Under the pieces are notes generated by a model, which ran no database searches, had not been told where the DNA came from, and saw nothing but the letters and a program-made list of their open reading frames with translations. From Pegea sp. RAD2-039 (lineage: Eukaryota > Chordata > Thaliacea > Salpida > Salpidae), in the NCBI GenBank assembly GCA_034620365.1, contig JAQGEQ010000080.1:248001-312000 (forward strand): 64,000 bases of DNA, read 5' to 3'. Each line of letters starts with the position of its first letter. The stretch's first letter is position 1. Shown here piece by piece: positions 11,396 to 25,000 of the stretch. Made by a program: the position numbers and the translations under genes.

Positions 11396-13008
11396 TCACA
11401 GGACTTTTGTCGAAGTTGTTTCAGACATCTTAACGGCATTAACAAACAAATATTTAATTGGGGCAATGATATGCTTTATATAATGAAGCTCGCCATAAGG
11501 AGTACAAACATGACTTTCTGCAAGCTTCATAAGACAGGTAACAGCAGATTTGAAATCAAGTACTTCAGTTTTATTTGTAAGTTTTTCTTTGTGACAGCAA
11601 AGCAAGATCAAACGGCCGTAGTAACTAAATGAATTCCTTTTTTCTAGTTTAATGTCATCATCTTTAAATGATCGCTTCCATTCTTTGATGGCCCGCATCA
11701 ATTCAGAATTAGTTAACAATTCTTTTATATTTTCCTTTGTAAACATGAAACGATTATCTTTTACTAGACCAATCCCGACTTTGATGGCCATAGATATAGT
11801 TTCAGCATGAGTTATCATGTCAACCTTGTCGATTTTTGGGAGCTTGTTGACTTTTTGTTTCTCAGCAATCACTGGTTCATTACTTTCTTGTATTTCTGAA
11901 GACGGTTTGTTTCGTTTTATGTTTAAATCAGAAGACAAATCTGTTGTACGTTTCTTAGAAGGAGTCTTGCTACCAGTTATACGTGGCTCTTTATGAAATG
12001 ATTTTAAAGAGCTTGAGCCAGCTTTTCTAGAAACATCCAGTTTTCCAGTTGAGTCTTCATCTTGTAAACTCTTATTGGTCCCTTTAATTTGATCATCATT
12101 TAGTTGAGACTTTTTGGGACCCTTCAAAGTGACAACTTCTTCTTCTGATTTTCTTGATGATATGCTTTGAGGTTTTTGCAGCAATTTTTTTCCAGATGGT
12201 GTACTAGTTACAAGATTGCTGACATCGGACCAAACATTTCCAGTTGGAATTTCCAAGTTACTGTGATGAATACTTTTTTTATTATGTTGTCTACATTCAG
12301 ATGTAGTTCTAGAAGATGAAAAACGTTTCTTTGGTTTGGTAAAAGACTTTTCAGAAATATCTTTCTGGATTGTATTAATTAGACTGGCTATCTTATCATA
12401 AGGGATAACCTCATTTTCATCTTTTGTTCCATCTTCATCTTCACCTGTATGATCTTCTTCTTCATTACTATCATCATGGTTATCCCTATTTTCATCTTCA
12501 AAATAAATATTTTCATTTTTGTTAGATTCAATGGTTTCTTCATCTTGAGTTTCCATTCCTTGAACTTTCTTTAGATTAAGTTGCACTTTTCCAATATCAT
12601 CTTGTTTTATGAACATATCCTTGTTTCTGGAGTTTTCCACAACTGTTTTACTTTTAACATTTAGTTTGCACATTCTAGTCTTCTTTTTTGTACTTTTTGA
12701 TTTTATCATTGTGGATTTTATGTAAATCATCCTTAACTAAGATTTTAAATTTATCCACACCTTTTAAAATGTATCAGTTATCAAGATGATCAATCTTCAG
12801 GAGTTACTTTTCTTTACTGGCACCATATTTATCCTGTTTGCCTCTTTTTCACTTTTGTACACTTTTCTACACAAAATTGTAATTCATCATTCTCTTTAAG
12901 CTTCTCTAATTCTTCTGGATAATCTCTAGGTAGACTATTTTTCCAATACTTGCTAAACTTTTCAATTTCTTCAATACTTGTTGCAGTTTGGTTTAAATTA
13001 AAACTCAT
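11396..13008 (-). pseudogene. HP copy A, rearranged at its N-terminal half
   Basis: This is a copy of the unknown HP family. A 444-codon frame is open from ATG 12730 to 11396 and matches the acidic centre and C-terminal domain of the complete copies. The family's first residues are still readable at 12840-13008 (MSFNLNQTATS...), but no single frame joins them to the main part, and roughly residues 60-215 of complete copies are missing or scrambled. A further block of about 28 residues before the acidic run is also absent. The 444-codon part could be expressed alone, but relative to 53450-55402 and 58451-60421 it looks decayed. Confidence 0.6.
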
Positions 13009-14471
13009 AACTTTTGATTAGCTCAAAACTTTGCTCAATTTTCTTTAAACAAAAGCACACTTTTATAAATTATTAGTAATATTGTTAATATATAGATAAA
13101 ATCATATCTTGTATAAATAACAAATTGATAAAAAATAAATGACATCCTTCATTCTACGTTCATATTATTAATATGTAATATGTTTAAATATGATAATACA
13201 ATACAAAAAATTCAATAAAAGAAGAGCTACAAGTAAGTAAATAATAAGTAATTATGTTGAATAAATCTTTACACGAGACTTTAAACTATAATAATTTAGT
13301 TAGATAAAAATATATCTATAAAACAAAAATAGAATAAATTAGAGAAATAGAAAGAAGTTCATTGAAGATTGAATTAAAATTTAAAATCTTAATTACGAAA
13401 AAATTACAAAGATTAAATTGCCAAAAATTTTATTTATTTCTTTGTAACCAACTTGATAAAAACAATTTTGTAATTTTAATGAGACAGCAGCGATATTTAA
13501 ACTTCAACAAAACCTGGGAATTAAAGGGATAAAACTGAAACTAAGTTTAATAAAAAGCCTTTAAGTCTTGTAAAAGATAAAGAAACATTTAATTCCTTAG
13601 AGAATTACAACTATTGATTTTTTTCAGAACACAAATATCATAACAAATTCATTCTTTTAAGTTATATTTCGTATTTATTATAATCTAGATAAAACTTAAA
13701 ACTTGCCTTAACTAGATATCAAAAAAGTACTTAATGAAATTAAAAATAGTTTAACTTTCATGGTGAAAAGTTTAATGTTTTTGATTTAACTAAACAACTG
13801 TTACTAAAAAACTAACATATTTCAAAGAGATTATGGATGATTCGTTTTAATACCTTGAATTTGTAAATAATTTTGATAAACCAAATAGAATGAAGTAAGT
13901 GAAAATTAGAAACTTATAAAATTAGACCTTATTTCTAATGGAAAAAATAAGATAAAACACAGAATTAAAAATTAATTATCTAATTTCTTTTTTTTGTTTT
14001 TCAAAATTACATTTGAAAATTTTCAACCGTTTTCATTAAAGAGGTATTATTAACCTTTTGATAGTGTTTTATCTCTAAGGTTTTTGACATCATAACATAG
14101 TTTCTGGAACTTCTCATTATTTGTTAATTTAAGTGAAAACAATTTATTAATTCTTTTTTGATATTTTTTAAATCTTTATCAGATTTACCAAATTGATTTA
14201 TAAAATGTTATGAGACCAAATCATCTGTGACACTTTCAGTTGCCAATGTCCTCGACCATTTTATCATTAATGTTAAATTCTGCTATAACTTGGAACTTGC
14301 TGTAGATTTTATAGCTTCAAAAATAGTATCAAAGTTTGTTGATAAATAGTTCTGATAAACTTAATTACTTTTTTAAAAGTTCTTGTAGTTATACTGCTTG
14401 TCTAAAATCGATTTTTGACTGATATGAGTTCATAACTGTTTAAATTTTTTTTTAAAGGACTAGTAACAAGC
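13009..14471. other. AT-rich spacer between HP copy A and tRNA-Arg copy 2
   Basis: No gene seen. The stretch would hold the HP copy A promoter (minus strand). Its sequence is shared with 57.7-58.4 kb and 56.4-56.8 kb in inverted orientation. Confidence 0.6.
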
Positions 14472-14544
14472 GGCCGCGTGGCCTAATGGATATGGCGTCC
14501 GACTTCGAATCGGAAGATTGTGGGTTCGATCCCCATCGTGGTCG
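14472..14544 (+). tRNA. tRNA-Arg (anticodon TCG), copy 2
   Basis: Identical over 73 nt to the copy at 6029, with anticodon at 14505-14507. Units 2 and 3 lost this gene in a shared deletion that ends in its terminator. Confidence 0.97.
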
Positions 14545-14545
14545 C

Positions 14546-14552
14546 TTTTTTT
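14546..14552 (+). terminator. Pol III T-run terminator of tRNA-Arg copy 2
   Basis: Seven T after the C that follows the discriminator. The T-rich junctions at 30401 and 42521 match this spot. Confidence 0.88.
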
Positions 14553-15144
14553 CATAGATTTTTATGACCACTATAGAGATCTATATTTCTAAAACATCTT
14601 TAAAGATTCTTTTTGCCGTAAATGTAATCTAAAGTGGCAGATTATATAAAATAAAAACAATTTTACTAATAATAGTTTAAACTTGATATTAAACTTATTC
14701 ATTAAAATGCACACAACTTGAACTGATATTATAAAATGGTTTTGTTTGTATGTAAACTATACTTAGAATAATTTTTCACGAAGCAAAACAAATCATTTTT
14801 GTCGTTGTGTCTTCATCTGTTGTACTCTGCTCATCATTACTTCTTACTTCTATCATATTCTATATATATTTTCATCATCAGAAAAATGTTCTACAAAATT
14901 CTTATAGGATTATTATTATTAGTAACCTTATAACTAGCCTACCACTGATCTTTATCATATTCAAGATTTTCTTCATCTTCAATTGCGCAAGCTATTTAAA
15001 AATGTAACCTTCTTCTAAAAAATACTTTGTAGTAAAATGATTATAACTACTCTTTTCACAAAACCCTTCTCTTGTTAAAAGAGAAATATTTTGTTTTCAA
15101 ATAAACATCTAAAAATCACAAAATCATAATTTTATCTTGAGTAT
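14553..15144. other. Conserved spacer between tRNA-Arg and tRNA-like element
   Basis: Shared with 6111-6690, 30410-31005 and 42530-43122. On the minus strand it contains Asp/Glu-rich triplets in broken frames, perhaps a decayed coding segment. No intact gene is visible. Confidence 0.5.
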
Positions 15145-15220
15145 GTCCTTCTGTTTTGTGTAGTAGTCATTACAACTGGCTGAAACACCAAAAGTCCCAG
15201 GTTTAAGCCCAGACGGACAC
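15145..15220 (+). repeat. tRNA-like element, copy 3
   Basis: Same module as at 6691. Here the 3' half (GGCTGAAACACC...GTCCCAGGTTTAAGCCC) is closest to a tRNA-Phe(GAA) 3' half, but the anticodon stem pairs over only about three positions. Confidence 0.45.
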
Positions 15221-15679
15221 AAATTTTGGAAAAGATTTGTTTCATCTTCAGTTTTACACCAACTTAATTTTTTGTATGAAAAACATAAAAATGTTGCCCA
15301 ATATTAAAATTGTTTATATGCAACCATATCTTGATTCAGGAAAATAGTCTAATAAGTCGAGAGCGGCTACTTGATTGGTTACAATTGATATTGATGTTGA
15401 TAAAAAAGAGTAATCTTACGACTTGTTTAAGAATACAAGTATTTGTTACCAATTTCACTTGTTTAATTTTCATTTTTGTTTGTAAGTTTCTCAAACGATT
15501 TAATCTGTTCAATATTACTATTTAATAAAATGAACTCTTTTTAAAAATTTGGTTTTAATGTCACTTAAAATTTTCACTGAAATTCAATTTATTAAAATCT
15601 TAAAAACTCGGGTTAAATTTAAGTATGAGTTAAAACAATGATTTTCAACTTTCTGTAATTCTAAAAACAAACTTACAGC

Positions 15680-16668
15680 TTAAAGCACCCATTTAAGTTG
15701 ATAATCAAAGTCATTTAAGAAAATGTTTTTTTGAATTAGATATGTTCGAAAAAGGTCGACATGTTCCGATGGTATCTTATATCTATATATATATCCGATG
15801 GTATACAAACGAGCATCTTTGATAGATTTACAGTAAGGCATCTTTGAGAAACTGCTTGATTGATGCAAGAAGTTGTACAAAAAGTAATTGAAGGTGACAC
15901 AAATGTGAACCATCCAAACTTGTGTTAAGTCAGGGGTAAAACTATAAACAAATAATTCAACAGATTTACAATTCAGTGTTTACATAAAAATTAAAAAATC
16001 ATAAAAACTCAAAAAGTTATTCCGTTTCCCTCTCACTAAACTAAACCATATTTTATTTCAACCTCTACCATAAGACACAGATACAATCAAAACAACAATT
16101 TGATCACTAAACTTAAGAAGTGATTGAAATGCACCAGTCTAAACCACTGCTTTCATTCCACCCTAGATACTCAAGTAAGATGGCTTCAATCAACTGACTA
16201 GTGTTGTGTAGAAAGTACAAACAACTCCAGTAATCAAGATCGAGAAGTTTAATTCAGGAGGAGTGACAGCGCTAAGAGCAAGGGTAGGTAGATACATCGT
16301 TGTTGACAAATAGAAGAACTAAATTACAAACTATTATAACTTACCAGCAATTATCAGATACTTACCAAGTTAAGTAATGCAATCTTTCTAACCAAGTGAT
16401 TAAGACAAAGTTCCAAAAACTATTCAAAATAAAGCACAGATCATGTGATAAGGAGATGACAAAAGCATGTGGTTACAATTTACTTGGTAAATAGATATCA
16501 ACTTCAGACTATGAATTAAACGAGTATAGTAAAGACATGCAATAATCTTTGTGAAGCAAGAACAAAATGAATACCATAAGATAAGCATGAGATTAAGATA
16601 TACTTGTGTAGGGTAACCAATCATAGTAATAGCTGAGATGAAAGTTACAGATATTGAGAGACCCATCA
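15680..16668 (-). pseudogene. SLC5-family transporter paralogue, pseudogene, unit 1
   Basis: Minus-strand exons of a second SLC5 gene, distinct from the plus-strand transporter. Exon 16484-16668 gives GLSISVTFISAITMIGYPTQ and IYQ at a GTAAAT donor. Exon 16366-16419 gives FLELCLNHLVRKIALL. Near 16190-16310 comes YLPTLALSAVTPPELNF...ITGVVCTFYTTL; near 16040-16175 GGMKAVV followed by a stop where SLC5 has Trp (WTD motif); and at 15680-15930 VWMVHICVTFNYFLYNF and KSIKDAR. The order equals transporter exons 3-7. The first exons and everything after TM6 are missing. The same in-frame TAG is in all three copies, so the gene was dead before the units multiplied. It lies head to head with the live transporter, about 2.3 kb away. 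Confidence 0.85.
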
Positions 16669-19004
16669 CTACGTATCAAAAGAATTATTGTTTAGTAAAG
16701 TGTTAAAAAAAATGAGTTCATAAAATTAGAACAAAATCATTGATGTGTTTTTGAAATTAAATCGGATTTGATTAGTTCAAAATTACACAAAATATCTTCA
16801 AACTGATCATTGAGTGATCCTCCATCAAAGAGTAAAAGATATTTTTATGTAAATAATAATTTATTTAGTATTTGTTATTTGTTTGTAATAACTTTATTTA
16901 TTATCGTAAAATTTCTATCATGTTTTTTTATAGTACAACATTTTAGGCAAATTTCAGTTTATTTAATTTTCTTTATTTGTTTAAGAACATTGTTTGAATT
17001 GGATGAATAATTATAGTTTTCATTTAGTCTAATGCTTCTTTTAATAATTAAAAGATCTGTTGCATATTTTTTTCAAGTTTTTATGTTGTGTTGGGACTTA
17101 GAAAAAAATTGCTTTGATAAAATCTTCATCAGTTATATTTGTAGCCAACTCTACGAAAGATTAGGAGAGCCAAAAAGATATAAATAATTACAAAAACCGA
17201 ATGAAAATTTACACCTATATTCTAAGTTTGTAAATCTCCTCGTCTTATCAATTATACATCAGTTATATTTAATTTTTAATCGTAAAATTATTATAACATT
17301 TCTTAGTATAACCAAGTTTATATAAATATTTTTGTAGATGCTTTTATTATGGAAAATGTCATTAAAAGAAGCTGCTTTTGTTTTGATATTGCACTACTTA
17401 CTGGAGATAGTTTATTCCCACCAAAGTAGTATTTTTATGTATAAGCATGCTATAATCCTATCTGATGCTATTAAGAACATGCAAATAAAATTATTATTTA
17501 ATTGTAAAGTAACTGAATCTAGTAATTTCAAAGTTATTATTGCCTAAGTTAGTTTAACTAATCAATTAAAATTACAAAATTATTTTGTAGCAATAGAAAA
17601 AAAAATGATGACCAATAAAACAGCAAAATCAATTTGGTTAGATTGCACCTTCCCTATCTTCAACAGTAGCAATTGCACAAATGACAGGTTGATGTTATAT
17701 GAAAGTATAAATTTATTATATGAAAGTATAAAGTTATATGAGAGTTTAGATTAATATTTAACAGGTTTTGAAACATATTGCAAAGTGGCCACTAGCAGCA
17801 GCTACCCATAGAAATGCTTTTGCCCATTAATATAGTTTTTATGATTTACCAACGAGAAAATATTGATTAAGGTTTGCAAATAACCTCTGAAGTATTTAGA
17901 ACTTTTGAATAAATTAGATAATTTGTATTTAGAGGCAGTTTAATGTCAAGTGGATTTGTTTAAGTTCAAAAAACAACTTTTGGAATATTCTGTATTGATG
18001 TTTTGAAATAAAAATATGGAAAATATTTTCGAAGCTTTGAATAGAAAAACATTTGTCTAAGACATTATGATTTACCTTTTTTCAATTTTCTGTTTTGTTT
18101 GTACAAACTTTTCTAAATTTTCAAATCTTTTATAAATTTAAATTTTTTTATACAAAAGTTTATTATTTAAAAAACACCTCAGAATTGTTAATTAAAATTG
18201 TTCAACTTTTTTTTCGATATTTTTTAAAATAAATTTTTTATCAAAAAGTATTTTATTTATTTGAAATTTTAATTTTTTAATTTTACATGAGACCTAATTT
18301 TATGGTGTCTGCAAATTTGCTGCTTAATCATATTTTTCTTATTATCTTACTATATTTATTACATTAATAATTTTATATTTTTCCTGATTAAACTTTTATA
18401 AACAATTTAATCTGCCATCAATCCAATTCTTCTTCTATTTTTAATTAAAAGGAAAATTGGTCACTTAAAAGTGATTGAAGTTAGATTTGAAACTATATTT
18501 TATTTGATTTATTTCAAATCCTTTTTCATCATCGTCTATATAAAAACAGTTTTCTGCATTAAGAATTTATTTTTAGTTTCCAATTAGATTAGAAATTAAA
18601 AGCTGAAGTTTTTATATAAGTTTAGAGATTGATTTAATGAGTTTATCAAGATTCAGCAATCTATCATTAGACTTGTAATACCTTTAAATACATCTGTAGG
18701 AAGAAAGATAAAAAAAAACCATTTAATGTCATAAGATCTTAGAATAAAACAGGGAGTATTTTGAAGATATTTAAACGTTTTGTATTCTAATCAATTTTGA
18801 GATTTGATTTAATTTTTTGTTTTTTATATAATCTGACTTAATCTTCTAAAGCATTTTCAACTGCAAAATTTTCAACTGTTTTATTTCATTTTTGAACTTC
18901 ATAAGACACCTAATTAAACTTACATTTGAAAATTTTTCTACAAAAAGGCAAGAAAATAGAATTGAACTTTTGATTTTTATTCATTTTAATCAACAAACGA
19001 ATCC
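16669..19004 (+). other. Region upstream of transporter copy 1
   Basis: 2.3 kb conserved in units 2 and 3. Positions 17040-17760 contain plus-strand frames that stay open longer in the other units (for example a Tyr/Lys-rich 103-codon frame at 32878-33189) but carry extra stops here. No family is recognised; it may be a decayed gene. A small tandem duplication of TATATGAAAGTATAAA lies near 17697-17740. The transporter promoter should lie in 18.0-19.0 kb, but no clear TATA or initiator can be singled out in such AT-rich sequence. Confidence 0.45.
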
Positions 19005-22000
19005 ATGTTAAATGCAAGTTACATCAGTCTGGGGGATTATATAATCTTTGGAGGTTTGTATACTCAGTATCAGTTTCTATTTAGTATTTTATTTGCTCTT
19101 TGTGCAGCGGTTCTACTTCTGACTGTGATTTTTGGTGTTTACCATGCTTGGAAAGGTCGCAAAGGAGACACCTACAATTACTTCTTTGGTTCAGGGAACT
19201 TTCACCCAGTAAGTAACAAACTTCTAGCTTCATATACTTTCCTTAAAACTCTTCTTAGATTCCAATTGGACTCTCCATCTCACTCACATTTGTCAGCGCT
19301 TACACAGTAATTGGACTTTCAACTCAGATGTATTTCTTCGGAACCGTGATTTGCTGGTTTGTAGTTGGGACAGTGATCTCAAAACTCGTAGCTCATTGCT
19401 ACTACATCCCTCTATTTCGACAATTGAAGATGAATTCAATTAATAAGGTTTTACTTCATCCAGTCTTCAGCTTCTATTTATTTATTTTTTTTTCAGTATT
19501 TTCAGCTTCGTTATAGCCCCACCGTGCGGCGAGTCGCATCACTCTTTAGCATCATTAACATGGTAAGTCTCGTTGTCGCTTCAATGACGTCATCAGACAT
19601 ATTTTCACCCACAGATCCTATTCATGAGTATCAATATCTACGTCCCGTCATTGGCACTGAACGCGGTAACTCCACTACCAATAGAATCAGTTATGGTAGC
19701 AACAGGAGTCATCTGTACAACTTACACAGCATTTGTAAGTCATTTTTATTACGTCATATATCACTCAGAATCTGTTGATGATCATGATAGGGAGGTATTG
19801 AAACTGTGGTATGGACAGACACTTTTCAATCAATTGTTATGCTTTTGGGACAAGTTCTTATTTGCGTAATTGGTGTTTCAAAGGCTGGTGGAATAGGTGA
19901 AGTTTATGATGCTGTAAAGAATCTGAATCGATTGAACTTCAACAAGTAAGTTGTGATAGATTTGCATATATTCATTCACAATTTGTTTCAGTTTTAATGC
20001 AGATCCTTCTTACTCTTTCACCGCGTTCTCAATTGGATTTGGAACTGCAGTTAGTATGAGTGGAGCTTCCTGTGCTAACCAGTCGATGTCTCAGAGATTT
20101 TTGTCATGTAGAAACACGAAAGCTGCCCGAATGTAAAATTTCTTCATTAAACTATTGATAATGAAACATCAGATCAAAATTTATAACAAATATTTTCGAT
20201 ATTTGCAACTTCCAAAATAAGTCCTTGTAATAATTAAAAAGCATACAGTTCATAAATACTTTTTATCTTTTTGGTCTAAGGTGACTGTCCGTGAAAGGTT
20301 CTTTAACTGTTTAATGTATAATTGTGAACTTAAGTTACTTGGTAGCTTCCTTATCTTCTGAAAAAAAGTAGAAGAATATGAATAGTCATAATACTACTAT
20401 TATTAAACATGTCATTATTGGCATGTTTAGCCTAGAGTATGTTTAGACCAACCTTTGTCCTCTTTACATACCTCCTTAAAATCTGCATCACCATTCTTCT
20501 TTCTATCTTCCGACATCGAAGCACTAACAATATCACCATTACAACAAACTAATTTCTTTTAAATTCTAGTAACAACAAATAATGATTACTAATTTATTTC
20601 TAATTAAATTATTTTCACCCCAACTAAATAGTCTTTAATTTCAGAGCTAATTTGATTTCGGCATTACCAACTGCAATAATTATGCTAACATCCATCTTTA
20701 TTGGAGCAATCATGCTCGCCTTATATCAAGATTGTGATCTCTTATTTACTGGGAAGATACAGCGCCAAGATCAAGTCTTTCCTTACACAATGGTTCAACT
20801 ATTTAGTGACCACATTGGACTTTCAGGACTTTATCTGAGTGCCCTGTACAGCGGAGCATTGAGGTTTTTACATCCAAAATGTTCTACATCAATCATCGAA
20901 TCATGTTTCAGCTCAATGTCATCAGGACTCAACTCCGTAAGTGTGATGCTCATGGAAGATTTCACTAAAGTTCTCAAACCCAAAATCAATGAAAAGGAAT
21001 ATCTTTGGTGGAGTAAGGCAGTTGGTAAAGAGGCTTCAATTTTATATTCATCTTTTTAACTATTTATCTTCGACAGTTTTTATTTCCGGGGTTCTTACAA
21101 CTGGATTTGCTTTCATCTTTCAAAATCTCGGCCAGACCTTCTTAGTTGCATTCATGTAAATCTCAGGAATTGTAGCTGGTCCATTACTTGGACTATTCAC
21201 TCTTGGAATCTTTGTACCTTGGGCTAATACTAAGGTGACCAGTATCTTCACAAAGAAAGTCCATGACACGTTATTGCAGGGCGCTTTAGCTGGCCATATT
21301 GTTGCAACTGTACTAGCAGCTTGGATGGGTGCCGGTGCATTATCTAACCCAGCTTCATTACAAAGACAAAGACTACTTCCTTTGCCAATATCTAACTGTA
21401 CAATCAAGCTAAACCAAACACTATTTGTACTTCCTTCTATCGAACCAACAAGTCTACAAATTTTCTACTATACCTCCCCATTTATGTACGTCGCCTTTAC
21501 ATTGGTTGTTGTACTCGTGGTTGGAGTAACTGTTTCTTTTCTCACAGGTTTGTTACATAGTTGATGATGTAGTTGATGATGTAGTTGATGATGTAGTTGA
21601 TGACGTAGTTGATGATGTAGTTGATGATGTGATTGATGTTTTAGTTGACGATGTAGTTGATGATGTAGTTGATGAAGTAGTTGATTATGTAGCTGATGAT
21701 TTAGTTGATGAAGTAGTTAATGATGTAGTTGATGATGTAGTTGATGAAATAGGTGATGATGTAGTTGATGAAGTCGTTAATGATGTAGTTGATGATGTGG
21801 TTGATGACGTAGTTGATGATGTAGTTGATGATGTAGTTTCTGATGTAGAGGATGAAGTAGTTGATTATGTAGCTGATGATTTAGTTGATGAAGTAGTTAA
21901 TGATGTAGTTGATGATGTAATTGATGACGTAGTTGATGAAGTAGTTGATTATGTAGTTGATGATGTAGTTGATGATGTAGTTGATGATGTAGTTGATGAT

Positions 22001-25000
22001 GTGATTGATGATGTAGTTATTGATGTAATTGTTGATTTAATTGATGGTGTAGTTGATGATGTAGTTGATGATGTAGTTGTTGTTGTAGTTGATTATGTAG
22101 TTGATGAAGTAGTTGATTATGTAGCTGATGATTTAGTTGATGAAGTAGTTAATGATGTATTTGATGATGTAGTTGATGACGTAGTTGATGAATTAGTTGA
22201 TTATGTAGTTAATGATGTAGTTGATGATGTAATTGATGATGTGATTGATGATGTAGTTGTTGATGTAGTTGATGATGTAGTTGATGATTTAGTTGATGAA
22301 GTAGTTGATGATGTAGTTGGTGATTTAGTTGATGACGTAGTTGATGAAGTAGTTGATTATGTAGTTGATAATGTAGTTGATGAAGTAGTTGATTATGTAG
22401 CTGATGATTTAGTTGATGAAGTAGTTAATGATGTAGTTGATGAAGTCGTTAATGATGTAGTTGATGATGTAGTTGATGACGTAGTTGGTGAAGTAGTTGA
22501 TGATGTGATTGATGATGTAGTTGTTGATGTAATTGATGATGTAATTGATGGTGTAGTTGATGAAATAGTTGATGATTTAGTTGATGAAGTAGTTGATGAT
22601 GTAGTTGATGATGTAGTTGATGACGTAGTTGATGAAGTAGTTGATCATGTAGTTGATGATGTAGTTGATGAAGTAAATGATGTTGTAGTTGACGATGCAG
22701 TTGATGATGCAGTTGATGATGTAGCTGACGATGTAGTTGATGATGTAGTTGATGATGTAATTGATGATGTAGTTGATGATATAGCTGATGATTTAGTTGA
22801 TGAAGTAGTTGATGATGTAGTTGTTGTTGTGGTTGATTATGTATTTGATGATGTGGTTGATGATGTAGTTTATGGCGTAGTTGATGATGTAGTTGACGGT
22901 GTAGTTGATGATAAAATTGATGATGTAGTTGATGATGTAATTGATGACGTAGTTGATGAGGTAATTGATGATGTAGTTGATGAAATAGTTGATGAAATAG
23001 TTGATGAAATAGTTGGTGATGTAGTTGATGATTTAGTTGATGAAATAGTTGATGATGTAGTTGATGAAGTCGTTAATGATGTAGTTGATGACGTAGTTGA
23101 TGAAGTAGTTGATTATGTAGTTGATAATGTAGTTGATGAAGTAGTTGATTATGTAGCTGATGATTTAGTTGATGAAGTAGTTAATGATGTAGTTGATGAA
23201 GTCGTTAATGATGTAGTTGATGATGTAGTTGATGACGTAGTTGGTGAAGTAGTTGATGATGTAGTTGATGATGTAGTTGATGAAGTAGTTGATTATGTAA
23301 CTGATGATTTAGTTGATGAAGTAGTTAATGATGTAGTTGATGATGTAGTTGATGAAATAGTTGATGATGTAGTTGATGAAGTCGTTAATGATGTATTTGA
23401 TGATGTGGTTGATGACGTAGTTGATAATGTAGTTGATGATGTAGTTTATGATGTAGTTGATGAAGTAGTTGATGAAGTAGTTAATGATGTAGTTGATGAT
23501 GTAGTTGATGACGTAGTTGATGAAGTAGTTGATTATGTAGTTGATGATGTAATTGATGATGTGATTGATGATGTAGTTGTTGATGTAGTTGATGATGTAG
23601 TTGATGATTTAGTTGATGAAGTAGTTGATGATGTAGTTGGTGATGTAGTTGATGACGTAGTTGATGAAGTAGTTGATTATGTAGTTGATGATGTAGTTGA
23701 TGATGTAGTTGATGATGTGATTAATGATGTAGTTGTTGATGTAATTGATGATGTAATTGATGGTGTAGTTGATGAAATAGTTGATGATTTAGTTGATGAA
23801 GTAGTTGATGATGTAGTTGATGATGTAGTTGATGACGTAGTTGATGAAGTAGTTGATCATGTAGTTGATGATGTAGTTGATGAAGTAAATGATGTTGTAG
23901 TTGACGATGCAGTTGATGATGCAGTTGATGATGTAGCTGACGATGTAGTTGATGATGTAGTTGATGATGTAATTGATGATGTAGTTGATGATGTAGTTGA
24001 TGAAATAGTTGATGAAATAGTTGGTGATGTAGTTGATGATTTAGTTGATGAAAAAGTTGATGATGTAGTTGATGAAGTTGTTAATGATGTAGTTGATGAC
24101 GTAGTTGATGAAGTAGTTGATTATGTAGCTGATGATTTAGTTGATGAAGTAGTTAATGATGTAGTTGTTGAAGTCGTTAATGATTTAGTTGATGATGTAG
24201 TTGATGACGTAGTTGATGATGTAGTTGATGATGTAGTTGATGAAGTAGTTGATGAAATAGGTGATGATGTAGTTGATGAAGTCGTTAATGATGTAGTTGA
24301 TGATGTGGTTGATGACGTAGTTGATGATGTAGTTGATGATGTAGTTTATGATGTAGAGGATGAAGTAGTTGATTATGTAGCTGATGATTTAGTTGATGTA
24401 GTAGTTAATGATGTAGTTGATGATGTAGTTGATGACGTAGTTGATGAAGTAGTTGATTATGTAGTTGATGATGTAGTTGATGATGTAGTTGATGATGTGA
24501 TTGATGATGTAGTTGTTGATGTAATTGTTGATTTAATTGATGGTGTAGTTGATGATGTAGTTGATGATGTAGTTGTTGTTGTAGTTGATTATGTATTTGA
24601 TGATGTGGTTGATGATGTAGTTGATGGCGTAGTTGATGATGTAGTTGACGGTGTAGTTGATGATAAAATTGATGATGTAGTTGATGATGTAATTGATGAC
24701 GTAGTTGATGAGGTAATTGATGATGTAGTTGATGAAATAGTTGATGAAATAGTTGGTGATGTAGTTGATGATTTAGTTGATGACGTAGTTTGTGAAGTAG
24801 TTGATTATGTAGTTGATAATGTGATTAATGATGTAGTTGATGATGTAGTTGATGACGTAGTTGATGAAGTAGTTGATTATGTAGTTGATAATGTGATTAA
24901 TGATGTAGTGGATGAAGTAAATGATGTTGTAGTTGACGATGTAGTTGATGATGCAGTTGATGATGTAGCTGACGATGTAGTTGATGATGTAGTTGGTAAT

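Larger units (their letters stand above)
7974..13990 (+). repeat. Left arm of the large inverted repeat
   Basis: This arm reads as the reverse complement of about 57715-64000. Anchors: 7974 pairs with 64000; the tRNA-like element 8711-8788 with 63187-63264; the short conserved frame 9881-10114 with 61853-62083; HP 11396-13008 with 58451-60421; and the flank near 13930-13990 with about 57715-57790. A further matching piece (about 14040-14544, containing tRNA-Arg) pairs with 56299-56820, beyond an extra ~0.9 kb on the right. Identity is incomplete, with substitutions and indels throughout, so the duplication is not very recent or the arms are old and partly homogenised. Confidence 0.9.

Noticed and set aside
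19328-19869. Separate small genes at 19328-19516, 19524-19778 and 19624-19869 (and counterparts in the other copies)
   Set aside because: They are pieces of transporter exons read through introns or in a wrong frame. Exon joining gives one continuous SLC5 protein.
21120-21407. Minus-strand 95-codon frames opposite the transporter (also 36983-37270, 49107-49394)
   Set aside because: Antisense shadows of exons 10-11, conserved only because the sense strand is.
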